Source: CAWFQB01 sp965277875
GTDB lineage: Bacteria > Armatimonadota > Chthonomonadetes > Chthonomonadales > Chthonomonadaceae
DNA: 64,000 nucleotides
Reading direction: 5' to 3'
NCBI GenBank assembly: GCA_965277875.1
Contig: CBDIDV010000002.1
Span: 5,518,001-5,582,000 of the forward strand
The notes beneath the pieces were generated by a model. It made no database searches and was not told the origin of the DNA. It worked only from the letters and a program-made list of their open reading frames with translations. The position numbers and the translations under genes are program-made. This document shows positions 43,126 to 51,442 of the stretch, in pieces. The number at the start of each line of letters is the position of its first letter. Position 1 is the stretch's first letter.

Positions 43126-43170
43126 AACAAGAACCCCGCCAACATTCATTCTGTCGGCGGGGTTCTTGTT
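43126..43170. terminator. Strong bidirectional hairpin after the secretin gene
   Basis: A perfect 15-base stem (AACAAGAACCCCGCC at 43126-43140 with its complement at 43156-43170) encloses a 15-base loop. It sits between the convergent secretin and pyrE genes and would stop transcription from either side. T-runs are short. Confidence 0.75.
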
Positions 43171-43194
43171 ACATATCATCCTTGTGTAAAGAGG

Positions 43195-43788
43195 TTAACT
43201 CTGCTGTACGAAAGTCGTGCCGGGGGCGCGAACGGGAACGCCCCGCGCGCACAGCGGACACTCTTCGGGGGCGAAGGTCTGCGCCTGCACGGTCAGCAGC
43301 GCCTCCTGACGCGGGCCAAGCCGTACCGTGCCGCCGCTGCGATCCACCAGTACGGCCACGCCAACGATTTCGGCCTCATGCTTACGGGCAAGTTCCAGAC
43401 ATTCGCGCGTCGCGCCGCCCGTGGTCATGATGTCGTCCACGATCAGAACCCGCGCGCCTTTGTCCAGGGTCAGCCCGCGCCGAAGGAGGCGCTCGCCGTC
43501 TTCCTTTTCGGCGTACACGGCCCTGACGCCCATCTGCCGCGCCACCTCGAAAGCCAGCAGTATGCCGCCCGTAGTCGGCCCCAGTACGACGTGGACATTG
43601 TCATTCGCGAAACGCCGCGCGATTTCGGCGCACAGTGTCTGCACCTGCTGCGGATACTGCAGCACCCAAAACTTCTCCCAATACTCGTCGCTGTGCCGCC
43701 CCGACGACAACTTGAAATGCCCATTGAGCAGCGCATGACTGTCCACAAAAATCTGCCGCGCCTGCGCCTCGCTTAGTTCCTCTATCAC
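43195..43788 (-). CDS. pyrE: Orotate phosphoribosyltransferase
   Basis: A 197-residue type I phosphoribosyltransferase making OMP from orotate and PRPP in pyrimidine synthesis. The PRPP motif is VLIVDDIMTTGGAT; upstream it has FKLSSGRHSDEYWEKF with the orotate-binding Ser-Gly and LGPTTGGILLAFEVAR. The length is normal. A C-terminal CPLCARG extension carries two cysteines, a pattern seen in some bacterial PyrE proteins. The gene is the first to be read into the strong hairpin at 43126-43170. No other pyr gene is nearby. Confidence 0.92.
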   Translation of the reverse strand: MIEELSEAQARQIFVDSHALLNGHFKLSSGRHSDEYWEKFWVLQYPQQVQTLCAEIARRFANDNVHVVLGPTTGGILLAFEVARQMGVRAVYAEKEDGERLLRRGLTLDKGARVLIVDDIMTTGGATRECLELARKHEAEIVGVAVLVDRSGGTVRLGPRQEALLTVQAQTFAPEECPLCARGVPVRAPGTTFVQQS

Positions 43789-43823
43789 TGTCTGCTCCCC
43801 CTACTCATTTATATAATGACATT

Positions 43824-44804
43824 CTACTCGCCTTTGCGAGACACGCGCCATGCGACACCCATTTCGATCAGCCACACCACAAACGCAAACGCCAGCACGG
43901 GCGTACTTCGCGCCGCAAGCGGCAGGCAGAAAAAACCGAGCAGCGCGAATATATGAAAGATGTGGCGCGGCCCGTGCAGGGCAAGAGGATGCGGGCGCAA
44001 GGCGCGGCTTATATCCTGTACGGTGTCCGGCGAAGCCATAGCAGGCTGTTCGCCACTCCGTGCGCGGGGGGTGCGTTGTTCTGCCGCGCCGCGCCTGTTG
44101 CCTGCGAGTACAATGATGAGAAACAAAACGAGTACGCCGGACAAAACGCCAAACTGCCGCTCCAGAGTGTTCGCGTGAAACAGCGTGTAGCCGCCGTGAA
44201 CAACCGCCTCTAGTGCAAGATACAACACATAGGCCGCGCCGGGCAGCAGCGCCAGTTGAACGGCGCTTCGATTGACAGTGTCGCGCCTGCTGGCAAGCGG
44301 GCGACGCCATAGCCTGCGAGTCAGGGCGCAGAAGGTGAAAGTGACGAGCAGCCAGCCCAGAAAGTTGTCGGCGGGTACGCCCAGAAACGCCTGGTTCCAG
44401 GCCACGCCGCGCCATGTCCAGAAGTGCAGGCGAATGGCGATCACGTCCAAACTCAGGTCAATCAGCAGGGCCAGCAGGGCGTCACAAAACGGTTTGGCCC
44501 ACGCAGGCGTGACGATCTCATCGGTCAGGGCGCGCGACGTGGCGACGATAAACGCCCACGCGAGCGGGATATACAGCGGCACATCGTTCCACAGAAACAG
44601 CCAGGATCGGGGATGATAGTAATATCCGCCCCGCGTGTGCGCGTACCGCAGCATATTGAAATGCTCGAACACGACCGCGTACACGACCGTGCCGAGCAAG
44701 GGAACATAATCGCGCGGCCCGCGCCGCACACTCGCGCCCAGGTACAGCGCGAACGTCACATAAATACCCAATTGACTGAGCGCGCGTATCCAGAAAATGT
44801 CCAT
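43824..44804 (-). CDS. Polytopic membrane protein, carotenoid-biosynthesis-like (DUF422/CruF)
   Basis: About 326 residues with seven to eight hydrophobic helices. The stretch LALLIDLSLDVIAIRLHFWTWRG followed by GVPADNFLGWLLVTF resembles the conserved core of DUF422/CruF carotenoid hydratase-like proteins (a helix with Asp and WxW, then GVPxxNFLGW). Function as a carotenoid enzyme is inferred only from this motif; no other carotenoid gene is in the window. I chose the ATG at 44804 (MDIFWIR); an in-frame ATG at 44837 would overlap mnmE by 16 bases. It follows mnmE closely and may be cotranscribed with it. Confidence 0.5.
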   Translation of the reverse strand: MDIFWIRALSQLGIYVTFALYLGASVRRGPRDYVPLLGTVVYAVVFEHFNMLRYAHTRGGYYYHPRSWLFLWNDVPLYIPLAWAFIVATSRALTDEIVTPAWAKPFCDALLALLIDLSLDVIAIRLHFWTWRGVAWNQAFLGVPADNFLGWLLVTFTFCALTRRLWRRPLASRRDTVNRSAVQLALLPGAAYVLYLALEAVVHGGYTLFHANTLERQFGVLSGVLVLFLIIVLAGNRRGAAEQRTPRARSGEQPAMASPDTVQDISRALRPHPLALHGPRHIFHIFALLGFFCLPLAARSTPVLAFAFVVWLIEMGVAWRVSRKGE

Positions 44805-44821
44805 GCCTGTTATTTGCCGAC

Positions 44822-46264
44822 CTACTTGCCGACGCAAAAGTCGCGGAAGATGCGGTGGATGATGTCATCGGTGACGGTTTCGCCCGTAATCAGGCCGAGC
44901 GAGTCCAGTGCGCCCCGCGCATCTATGGCGATGAAGTCACCGGGCAAGGTTTGCTGCGTGGTCCGTTCCGCTTCGACAAGGCTGTACAGCGCGTCCCTTA
45001 GCGCCTGCTGATGCCGCTGATTGGCGACGACAACCGAAATTTCGTCCGGCTCGCCGTCTGCCTCGCTGCCCACTGCGTCCCCGCCTGCGATACGCACAAG
45101 GGCCGCTTCCAGCGCGTCCAGACCCTCGCCCGTTTGCGCCGAAACAAACACGCCGTCCGCAAAGCCGGCGGGCAAAAGCCTTTGCGCCGATTGCTGCACA
45201 AGATGCCGCTCGGAGGTGGCAAGCAGATCGCTTTTGTTCACCACGGCCAGCATCTTGCCGCACTCGGAGGCCGCAAGCTGATGCGCGACCGTCACATCAT
45301 CGGGCAAAACGCCTGCCCTGGCATCCAGAACCAGCAGGGCAATATCGGCAGTCCCGACGGCGCTTTGCGCCCGCTGTATGCCGATGCGCTCTATATCGTC
45401 TTCAGTCTCACGAATGCCTGCCGTGTCTATAAATACGATCCCGACTCCGCCCACATTTGCCAATTCTTCGACAATGTCGCGCGTCGTGCCGGCAATGGGC
45501 GTGACGATGGCGCGTTCGGCTCGCAGCAGGGCGTTGAGCAGGCTGGACTTGCCGACATTCGGACGGCCCGCAATCGCTACGCGCAGCCCCTCGCGCAGAA
45601 TGCGCCCGCGCCCGGACGTTTGCAGCAGGCGTTCCACACTCTGGCGCGCGGTTTGTATGCGGCCCAGAATGGCGCTGTGGTCGAGTTCGCCCACCTCGTC
45701 GCTGAAATCAATGGTCACTTCAATGGCGGCCAAAATACCGATGAGTTCGTCCTTGATATGCGCCACGGCTTGCGACAGCGCGCCGTCAAGCTGCCGCCGC
45801 GCAAGTCGCCGCGCCGACTCGGTACGCGCCCGGATCACATCAGCCACAGCCTCGGCCTGGGCGAGATCCATGCGCCCGTTCAGAAACGCGCGCTGCGTGA
45901 ACTCGCCCGGTTCGGCCAGCCGCGCGCCCGATTGCAGGGCCAATTCCAGTACGCGGGCCGTGGTCGCCCGCCCGCCGTGACAGGATAGCTCAATGGTATC
46001 CTCGCCCGTATACGAACGAGGCGCGCGAAACACGGTCAGCAGTCCATCGTCAACAGCCTGCCCGCTCACGTCTTCTACAAACCGCCCGTAGCGTACCGTG
46101 TACCCTGCGTATGTATCTGCCTGCTCCAAGCCCCGCTCGGCGCGGAACACGCGCGCCGCGACTGCAAGCGCGTTCGGCCCCGACACGCGAATGACGGCGA
46201 TGCCGCCCTCTCCCGGCGGCGTGGCAATTGCGGCGATGGTATCCTGCTTGAACAGCATAGGCAA
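44822..46264 (-). CDS. mnmE: tRNA modification GTPase MnmE (TrmE)
   Basis: A 480-residue GTPase that, with MnmG, installs the carboxymethylaminomethyl group at U34 of certain tRNAs. The N-terminal folate-binding domain begins DTIAAIATPPGEGGIAVIRVSGP. The G domain is inserted in a helical domain: G1 GRPNVGKSSLLN, G2 TPIAGTTRDIV, G3 DTAGIRE and G4 NKSD are clear. The C-terminus FCVGK supplies the conserved cysteine of the C(I/L/V)GK motif. The length is normal. No mnmG is nearby. Confidence 0.96.
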   Translation of the reverse strand: MPMLFKQDTIAAIATPPGEGGIAVIRVSGPNALAVAARVFRAERGLEQADTYAGYTVRYGRFVEDVSGQAVDDGLLTVFRAPRSYTGEDTIELSCHGGRATTARVLELALQSGARLAEPGEFTQRAFLNGRMDLAQAEAVADVIRARTESARRLARRQLDGALSQAVAHIKDELIGILAAIEVTIDFSDEVGELDHSAILGRIQTARQSVERLLQTSGRGRILREGLRVAIAGRPNVGKSSLLNALLRAERAIVTPIAGTTRDIVEELANVGGVGIVFIDTAGIRETEDDIERIGIQRAQSAVGTADIALLVLDARAGVLPDDVTVAHQLAASECGKMLAVVNKSDLLATSERHLVQQSAQRLLPAGFADGVFVSAQTGEGLDALEAALVRIAGGDAVGSEADGEPDEISVVVANQRHQQALRDALYSLVEAERTTQQTLPGDFIAIDARGALDSLGLITGETVTDDIIHRIFRDFCVGK

Positions 46265-46378
46265 ATCGTCTTTTCAGTCAGGGTCAGACGTACAGGCGCG
46301 GGCAGACATTGCGTGAACCCTGACGAACTATTCGGCGTCTCACCAACAAATATAATTTATAGAGGAGAGTAATAAAAG

Positions 46379-47236
46379 ATGTATACGGCACTAAATGCGG
46401 GTGTGATCGGCGTCCATGCGGGCAATCTGGAAAACGCGCTCACACTGGCGTCACAGCACGGGTTTGTGGGCCTGGAATTCAACGCGAGCGAGGTCGCCGG
46501 CCTGATCGAGCAGCATGGCGCAGAGTATGTAAAAGATCTGTTTGCACACGCGAATGTGAAACCGGCGGGGTGGGGTCTGCCGACCGACTGGCGCGGAACC
46601 GAGGAAAAGTGGCGCGCGGAACTGCACGACCTGCCTCGCATGGCCCACGCCGCCGCCGCCATCGGCGGCACGCGCACCGCAACATGGATTATGCCCTGCT
46701 CCAATGACCGCGAGTGGGAAGAAAACCTGGCCTTTCACATCGAGCGGTTCCTGCCCATTTCGCGCGTTCTGGCGCATGAGGGCGTTCATCTCGGACTGGA
46801 ATTTATCGGCCCCAGGACACTGCGCGAAAGCCAGAAATTTCCCTTTGTGCATACCCTGCCGCAGATGCTGGACATGGCCGCGCAGATCGGCCCGAACGTG
46901 GGCCTGCTTCTCGACTGCTGGCACTGGTACACATCGCATGGAACGGTTGCCGAACTGCACAGCCTGACCCCGGAACAGGTCGTATATGTCCACGTCAACG
47001 ATGCGCCGCAGGGCGTTGATGTAGACGAACAGCAGGATCACATCCGCGCCCTGCCCGGCGCGACCGGCGTGATTGACATCGCATGCTTCCTGACCGCGCT
47101 CAAAACCATTGGCTACGAAGGCCCGGTCGTTGCCGAACCCTTCTCCCAGGAATTGAAAGCCATGCCCGCCGACGCTGACCGCCTCGCCGCCGTATCCAAA
47201 AGTCTCGCCAAAATCTTTCAACAAGCACAAGTATAA
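46379..47236 (+). CDS. Sugar-phosphate isomerase/epimerase-like TIM barrel
   Basis: A 285-residue xylose-isomerase-like TIM-barrel protein (AP endonuclease family 2 superfamily). Typical segments are GFVGLEFNAS, HLGLEFIGPRTL with the metal-ligand Glu, NVGLLLDCWHWYTSHG with Asp and His ligands, YVHVNDAP, and the closing VVAEPFSQEL with Glu. Metal binding is therefore likely and the substrate is probably an inositol or keto-sugar derivative, not determinable here. GAGGAG lies about ten bases before the ATG and TATAAT lies at 46351-46356. It stands alone. Confidence 0.8.
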   Translation: MYTALNAGVIGVHAGNLENALTLASQHGFVGLEFNASEVAGLIEQHGAEYVKDLFAHANVKPAGWGLPTDWRGTEEKWRAELHDLPRMAHAAAAIGGTRTATWIMPCSNDREWEENLAFHIERFLPISRVLAHEGVHLGLEFIGPRTLRESQKFPFVHTLPQMLDMAAQIGPNVGLLLDCWHWYTSHGTVAELHSLTPEQVVYVHVNDAPQGVDVDEQQDHIRALPGATGVIDIACFLTALKTIGYEGPVVAEPFSQELKAMPADADRLAAVSKSLAKIFQQAQV

Positions 47237-47360
47237 ACCGCGAAACACACCACACAAACGAAAAATAACTGAAAATGCCTTTTTAATCTGTGTTAATCCC
47301 CTTAATCTGTGGATAACTCCTCTTGTTTTTGTTTTTCGTTTGTTTGGCGTGTTTCGCGGT
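47237..47360. repeat. TTTCG word-repeat element with long inverted arms (convergent gap)
   Basis: The left arm 47237-47265 and right arm 47332-47360 (29 bases each) are inverted copies with two mismatches, built from CGCGAAACAC and AAACGAAAAA words. The interior holds TTAATCTGTGTTAATCCCCTTAATCTGTGG words (about 47283-47312). The element fills the gap between two convergent genes almost exactly, beginning directly after one stop and ending three bases before the other. Confidence 0.85.
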
Positions 47361-47363
47361 GGG

Positions 47364-48179
47364 TCATTCCTGTACGCGGCGGCGGAGGTTGGTCTGGAGC
47401 AGGGCCGCCATGCGGGGCGGGGCGACGACGAAGGGCGCGAGCGTTTTGGTGTCGCGCAGGATGCGGTTCAGGTCGAGCGGTTCGCCGGTCAGGTACTCGG
47501 CGATGCAGCCGCTTTCGTGGGCAAGGCACAGGGCCGCGGCCATGTCATACGCGCCCTCGCTCCACCCGACCAAGCCGCACAGCGCACCCTGCGCCGTGTA
47601 CGCGATGTCGAGCGCGATGCTGCCCAGACAGCGTAATCGCCCGCGCAATACGGACGTGTCCAATCCCTTGATGGCCGCGCTGGTAAAGCCCAGCGTGTCC
47701 TCGGCGTGGAGGCTGTCGCGATCCGTCGTATGCAGGGGCATGTCGTTGCGATACGCGCCCTTGCCGCGCGCGGCGTGGAACATGTCGCCCGTGCGCGGCG
47801 CGTAGATTGCGCCCGCGACCGGCTGGCCCTCCACGATAAGCCCGATAGACACGCACCAGAACGGCAGGCCGAACACCAGATTGGTCGTGCCGTCAATCGG
47901 GTCTACGGCCCAAAGGGGCGCGTCTATGCTGCCGTGCCGCCCGAACTCCTCGCCCAGAAAACCATAGTCGGGATACCGCTCGGCCAGCCGTTCCCGCACA
48001 AACGATTCGACCCTGCGGTCAATGTCCGTCACATACGAGTTGTCGGCCTTGAGTTCGGGACGCATAGACGCGAGCATGGCAAGCGCCAATTCCCCCGCTT
48101 GTCGCGCTGTCTGCCGCACGAAATCCATATCAACGTCGGTATCGGCGCTTGCGGCGGCGTTTGTGGCTGGGTCACTCAT
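47364..48179 (-). CDS. Inositol-monophosphatase-family phosphatase
   Basis: A 271-residue Mg-dependent Li-sensitive phosphatase fold. The metal site is formed by GFLGEEFG (Glu), then WAVDPIDGTTNLVFG (two Asp and Thr), and SEGAYDMAAALCLAHESG near the C-terminus. It could act on inositol phosphate, histidinol phosphate or a sugar phosphate; the SuhB branch is plausible. Its ATG overlaps the stop of the upstream large membrane protein (ATGA), so it is the last gene of the zwf operon. Confidence 0.87.
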   Translation of the reverse strand: MSDPATNAAASADTDVDMDFVRQTARQAGELALAMLASMRPELKADNSYVTDIDRRVESFVRERLAERYPDYGFLGEEFGRHGSIDAPLWAVDPIDGTTNLVFGLPFWCVSIGLIVEGQPVAGAIYAPRTGDMFHAARGKGAYRNDMPLHTTDRDSLHAEDTLGFTSAAIKGLDTSVLRGRLRCLGSIALDIAYTAQGALCGLVGWSEGAYDMAAALCLAHESGCIAEYLTGEPLDLNRILRDTKTLAPFVVAPPRMAALLQTNLRRRVQE

Positions 48180-50518
48180 GGCTGTTTTTCCGTCCGGGCA
48201 GCAGGCGGCGCGTCGTTTTGAAAAGTGATGTCTGTCGTACCCATATTCCGGGCAGGATGGCGGTAGTTGACCGTAAACGGCGCGGGCGGGCGGGCGATGT
48301 TAAGGCGTTCGTCGTAGGGCAGGCGCGTCTGAATGTCGCGGGGCAGGCTGCAGATCACGACGTACTCTCCTTCGGTCAGGCTGCTGATGTGGTAGCCGCC
48401 CTGCGCGTCCGTCGTGGCGGACGCGCTGATCCAGCGCAGACTGTACGGCTGGACATGCCCCACTCCGAAAGCGGGATTGATCCGTTCCCCGTTGGAAGTC
48501 GTGATCTCGCGGGCGGCGTACAGGACAGGTTCTTCAAGGCCGCGCGGCAGGCCGTTAAGCCGCGCGGGGATCACGGCCACCTGTACGCCCGCAAGCGGCC
48601 TGCCGTTGAGCCGCAGGACGCCGTCAATGCGGCCCGTACTCAGCACAGGCTTTTCCCCGCTCACGCGTTTCAAAAACGAGCCTGGCATGTCGGCTTTGCG
48701 ATACCAGCGCAGGGCCTCGTCAGGTTTCCCAAAGCGGCGGTACAGGTCGCCCACCAGTCGTTTGCTGCTGCGGTCGGGCGTCTCGAATTTTGTTTCGTCT
48801 GCCCACTGGTTCAGCAGGGTGAGGTTTTGCGGCGTGGCGGCGCACACGCTGAACATCGGCAGCAGGGTAGGACGCCCGAACTGCGTGTTGTGGGGCGAAT
48901 GCGTCAGATCCAGGATGCCGGCCTGCATCGCAGAGGTGTTGTCCAGGCGAACTAGAGCCGCGTTGAAAAGATGCTTTGTCGCCAGCCAGGAGAAGGCCGT
49001 CTGGTAATCGCGGCGGCGCAGAAAGTCCGTCACAAGCCCGTCCGTTACCGTGTCGCAGGGCAGATTGTCAATGTCGAAACTGTTCTGGTAGACCAGGTAC
49101 GACAGCCCCTTGTCAAACAATACCAGTGTGCGTCCCGACGCATGGGATGCGTCCCGCGTATCTGCCAGGCGTATATGCGCGGTCTGCGCCATTTGTCTGG
49201 CGGCTTCGAGGCCGTCCGGTACGCTCAGGATGGGCGCTTCGGGATGGACAAACGCGTTTTCCGAAAGGGTAGCGAGCAGGGCGGGGCGGACATCAAAGCG
49301 CGCGGCCAGGGTGGCGGGCGCGATATCGCGCTGCGCTAATAACGCCACACCGAACGCCGCAAGGGGCAGAAGCCAGAACAGCAAACGCTGCGTGGGCGAC
49401 AGGTTCCGGCTGCTGAACAGCGCGAACGCTACGCCAATCGCAAAACCGACCGCCACAAAGCACGTCAGTACATCCCGTGTTACCCATGCCCACAGCGGAG
49501 TGGTCAAGGCGCCGAGCGTTTGCAGGCGCAGCAGCGTCTCCTCTAAATGCTGCGGCAGACCTGTTCTGCACAGCGCGTACATCAGCAGGCCGAACAGCAG
49601 ACCCTGTATGCCGAGCGTAAACAGCCTGCGCGAGCGCGTGTTCCAGTCGGGCTGCGTAAAATCGCCCGCGATGCCGTCGCGATGAAAGCCGGCCCAGAAC
49701 GCCGCGCCCAGCAGCCCAAGCCGTATCAGCCAGACGCCGCCGATAAGCGGCCCGCCCCCCGACACCATCTGACTGTTGACGCCCCGCTCAAAAATGTCGC
49801 CCTCGAAATCTACCAGTATCCACACGGCGGCGACGCCCAGGCCGATTATCAGCAGCAGGGTCAGCGCTTTCATCAGGCCATAAAATTCCACGACCGCGCC
49901 CAGCGTGTCCGCCGCAGAAGGGGCAGGGGCAGACTTGCCGCGCGATGCGGTCTTGGCGGCGTTCTTAGAGGAAGTCGTGTCGGCGTCCGTGGCTGTCGTG
50001 GGCGCATACTGGTTCTGCGCCGCAGACATGGCGGCGCTTTCTTCTGCCTGTGCGGTGTCCGGCAGGGGCGTTGATGGCGTCGGAATATCAGGTTGAGAAG
50101 TTGTTTGTACTGATGCGCGGGATTGCAGGCGCGCGGCGGGAGCGTTGGGAGCCGCGCCGAACAAGCGAAAGGTCGGGTTGACCCGGCGCACGCACAGCAG
50201 CCAGAGGGGGCCGAAAACGAGCGGCGCGGGCAGCAGAAGGGAGAAGCCGCTCAGTCCGCGCAGGCTGTCCAGAAAATCTATGCGGCCCAGGTTCCAGGCC
50301 AGCAGACGCGGCACGGGCAGACCCTCGGCCACGTCCTTGAAGTTGATGTACTCTCCCGGCTGCAAAATATGCGGCAGCGTGGCGGCGGCGACGACGCGCA
50401 GCCCGATAAGCAGCCCGACCAGGGCGAAAACAAAACCCGCAGACAGTACAAGGCCCAGAGTGCGCCCTGTGGAGAGCGGCGCGGGCGTGGCATCAGGTTC
50501 GGAAGCGTCAAAAGACAT
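48176..50518 (-). CDS. Large membrane protein with C-terminal carboxypeptidase-regulatory-like domain
   Basis: A 780-residue protein that I cannot assign to a characterised family. It has two N-terminal helices (LGLVLSAGFVFALVGLLIGL; SGFSLLLPAPLVFGPLWLLC), a disordered Ala/Ser/Thr-rich cytoplasmic or periplasmic insert (~125-205), five or six further helices (~210-400) and a soluble part. The soluble part contains a TPR-like pair (LVGDLYRRFGKPDEALRWYRKAD) followed by a beta-sandwich module (GRIDGVLRLNGRPLAGVQVAVIP, GGYHISSLTEGEYVVIC). The start forms a one-base overlap (TAATG) with the RDD gene and the stop overlaps the phosphatase start. Confidence 0.7.
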   Translation of the reverse strand: MSFDASEPDATPAPLSTGRTLGLVLSAGFVFALVGLLIGLRVVAAATLPHILQPGEYINFKDVAEGLPVPRLLAWNLGRIDFLDSLRGLSGFSLLLPAPLVFGPLWLLCVRRVNPTFRLFGAAPNAPAARLQSRASVQTTSQPDIPTPSTPLPDTAQAEESAAMSAAQNQYAPTTATDADTTSSKNAAKTASRGKSAPAPSAADTLGAVVEFYGLMKALTLLLIIGLGVAAVWILVDFEGDIFERGVNSQMVSGGGPLIGGVWLIRLGLLGAAFWAGFHRDGIAGDFTQPDWNTRSRRLFTLGIQGLLFGLLMYALCRTGLPQHLEETLLRLQTLGALTTPLWAWVTRDVLTCFVAVGFAIGVAFALFSSRNLSPTQRLLFWLLPLAAFGVALLAQRDIAPATLAARFDVRPALLATLSENAFVHPEAPILSVPDGLEAARQMAQTAHIRLADTRDASHASGRTLVLFDKGLSYLVYQNSFDIDNLPCDTVTDGLVTDFLRRRDYQTAFSWLATKHLFNAALVRLDNTSAMQAGILDLTHSPHNTQFGRPTLLPMFSVCAATPQNLTLLNQWADETKFETPDRSSKRLVGDLYRRFGKPDEALRWYRKADMPGSFLKRVSGEKPVLSTGRIDGVLRLNGRPLAGVQVAVIPARLNGLPRGLEEPVLYAAREITTSNGERINPAFGVGHVQPYSLRWISASATTDAQGGYHISSLTEGEYVVICSLPRDIQTRLPYDERLNIARPPAPFTVNYRHPARNMGTTDITFQNDAPPAARTEKQP

Positions 50519-51333
50519 TACAGGACGCCGCGCTCTTCCGCCCAGCGGCGCTCGATGGCCCCAAGCACATCCACATACTGAATCTGATAATAAATGGGGA
50601 AATCCATTTCCAACTTTTCCATGAGCGGGCGGGCAAGACGCTCGGCAAGCCCCGCCTGTACGGCCAGATCAAAAGTGCGATTGCGCGTGGTAAAGCGGCG
50701 CACCAGTTCGTATTCGTCACGTGTGACGCGGTTGATGTTGCGAACGTAGGGCAGAACCGCCTCCACGGACGGGCGGAAACCCGCTGTCTGCGCGCCCGTT
50801 GGCACAGCCAATCCGCCTGCCCTCAGTCCCTCCACGATCACCACGGTTCCCGCCGCGTAGTCGCCGATGCGCTTGTTGGCGGGGCTGAAAAACATGCAGG
50901 CCAGACCGGGCAGACCGCACAGTACAAGCGGGCTGGCGAGCGGAATCAGACCAAAATCAATGATACGCAGGACGTTGCGGATCACGCTGCTGAACAGGCT
51001 GATAGGGTAGCCGCCGTCGCGCACGGTTCGCAGCCCGAACAGGCGCTTTCCCGGCGTCCGCCCGTCCCACAGCATCTCGAAGAAAATGGCATACGCGAAC
51101 GGCAGCAGGATACCCACGAAGATGATGCCCGCCGCCGACACCAGACTTGCGGGGCCGACGCTGTTATGCGCGCCCCCGCCGGTCACTAGATGAATGCCTT
51201 GCGCCACGATTACGGCTGTCAGTACCTGAATCAGCAGATCCACGACCACGGCCATGAACCGCGACGCGATGCCCGCCGCCTGATAGGTCAGCGTAATATT
51301 TTCCGGTGTAACGACCGTAATGGTTCGGGACAT
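50518..51333 (-). CDS. RDD-family membrane protein
   Basis: A 271-residue RDD-domain protein. The Arg-Asp-Asp type motif appears as IASRFMAVVVDLLIQ (Arg and Asp in helix one), with WDGRTPGKRLFGLRTV and GDYAAGTVVIVEG, the standard family landmarks. Four hydrophobic helices are evident. Function in the family is unclear, with ion transport suggested. It lies between zwf and the large membrane protein; together with its neighbours it forms an operon starting at zwf. Confidence 0.82.
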   Translation of the reverse strand: MSRTITVVTPENITLTYQAAGIASRFMAVVVDLLIQVLTAVIVAQGIHLVTGGGAHNSVGPASLVSAAGIIFVGILLPFAYAIFFEMLWDGRTPGKRLFGLRTVRDGGYPISLFSSVIRNVLRIIDFGLIPLASPLVLCGLPGLACMFFSPANKRIGDYAAGTVVIVEGLRAGGLAVPTGAQTAGFRPSVEAVLPYVRNINRVTRDEYELVRRFTTRNRTFDLAVQAGLAERLARPLMEKLEMDFPIYYQIQYVDVLGAIERRWAEERGVL

Positions 51334-51442
51334 GGGTTTGTTGCTTGCTGCTTGTTATCTGTTGCTTGTTGTTTCAGGCCGCAGCGATTAGGACGCGGCC
51401 AACGTATCCAACAAGCAACAAGCAACAAACAACTCTCCTCAA
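51334..51442. repeat. Stop-hairpin-start word-repeat element, second copy
   Basis: This fills the gap between zwf and the RDD gene. On the minus strand it reads GAGAGTTG, TTGTTTGTTGCTTGTTG, a GGCCGC/GCGGCC stem, then CAACAAGCAAC words up to the ATG. The architecture is that of 8586-8689, although the genes around it are unrelated. Confidence 0.8.
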
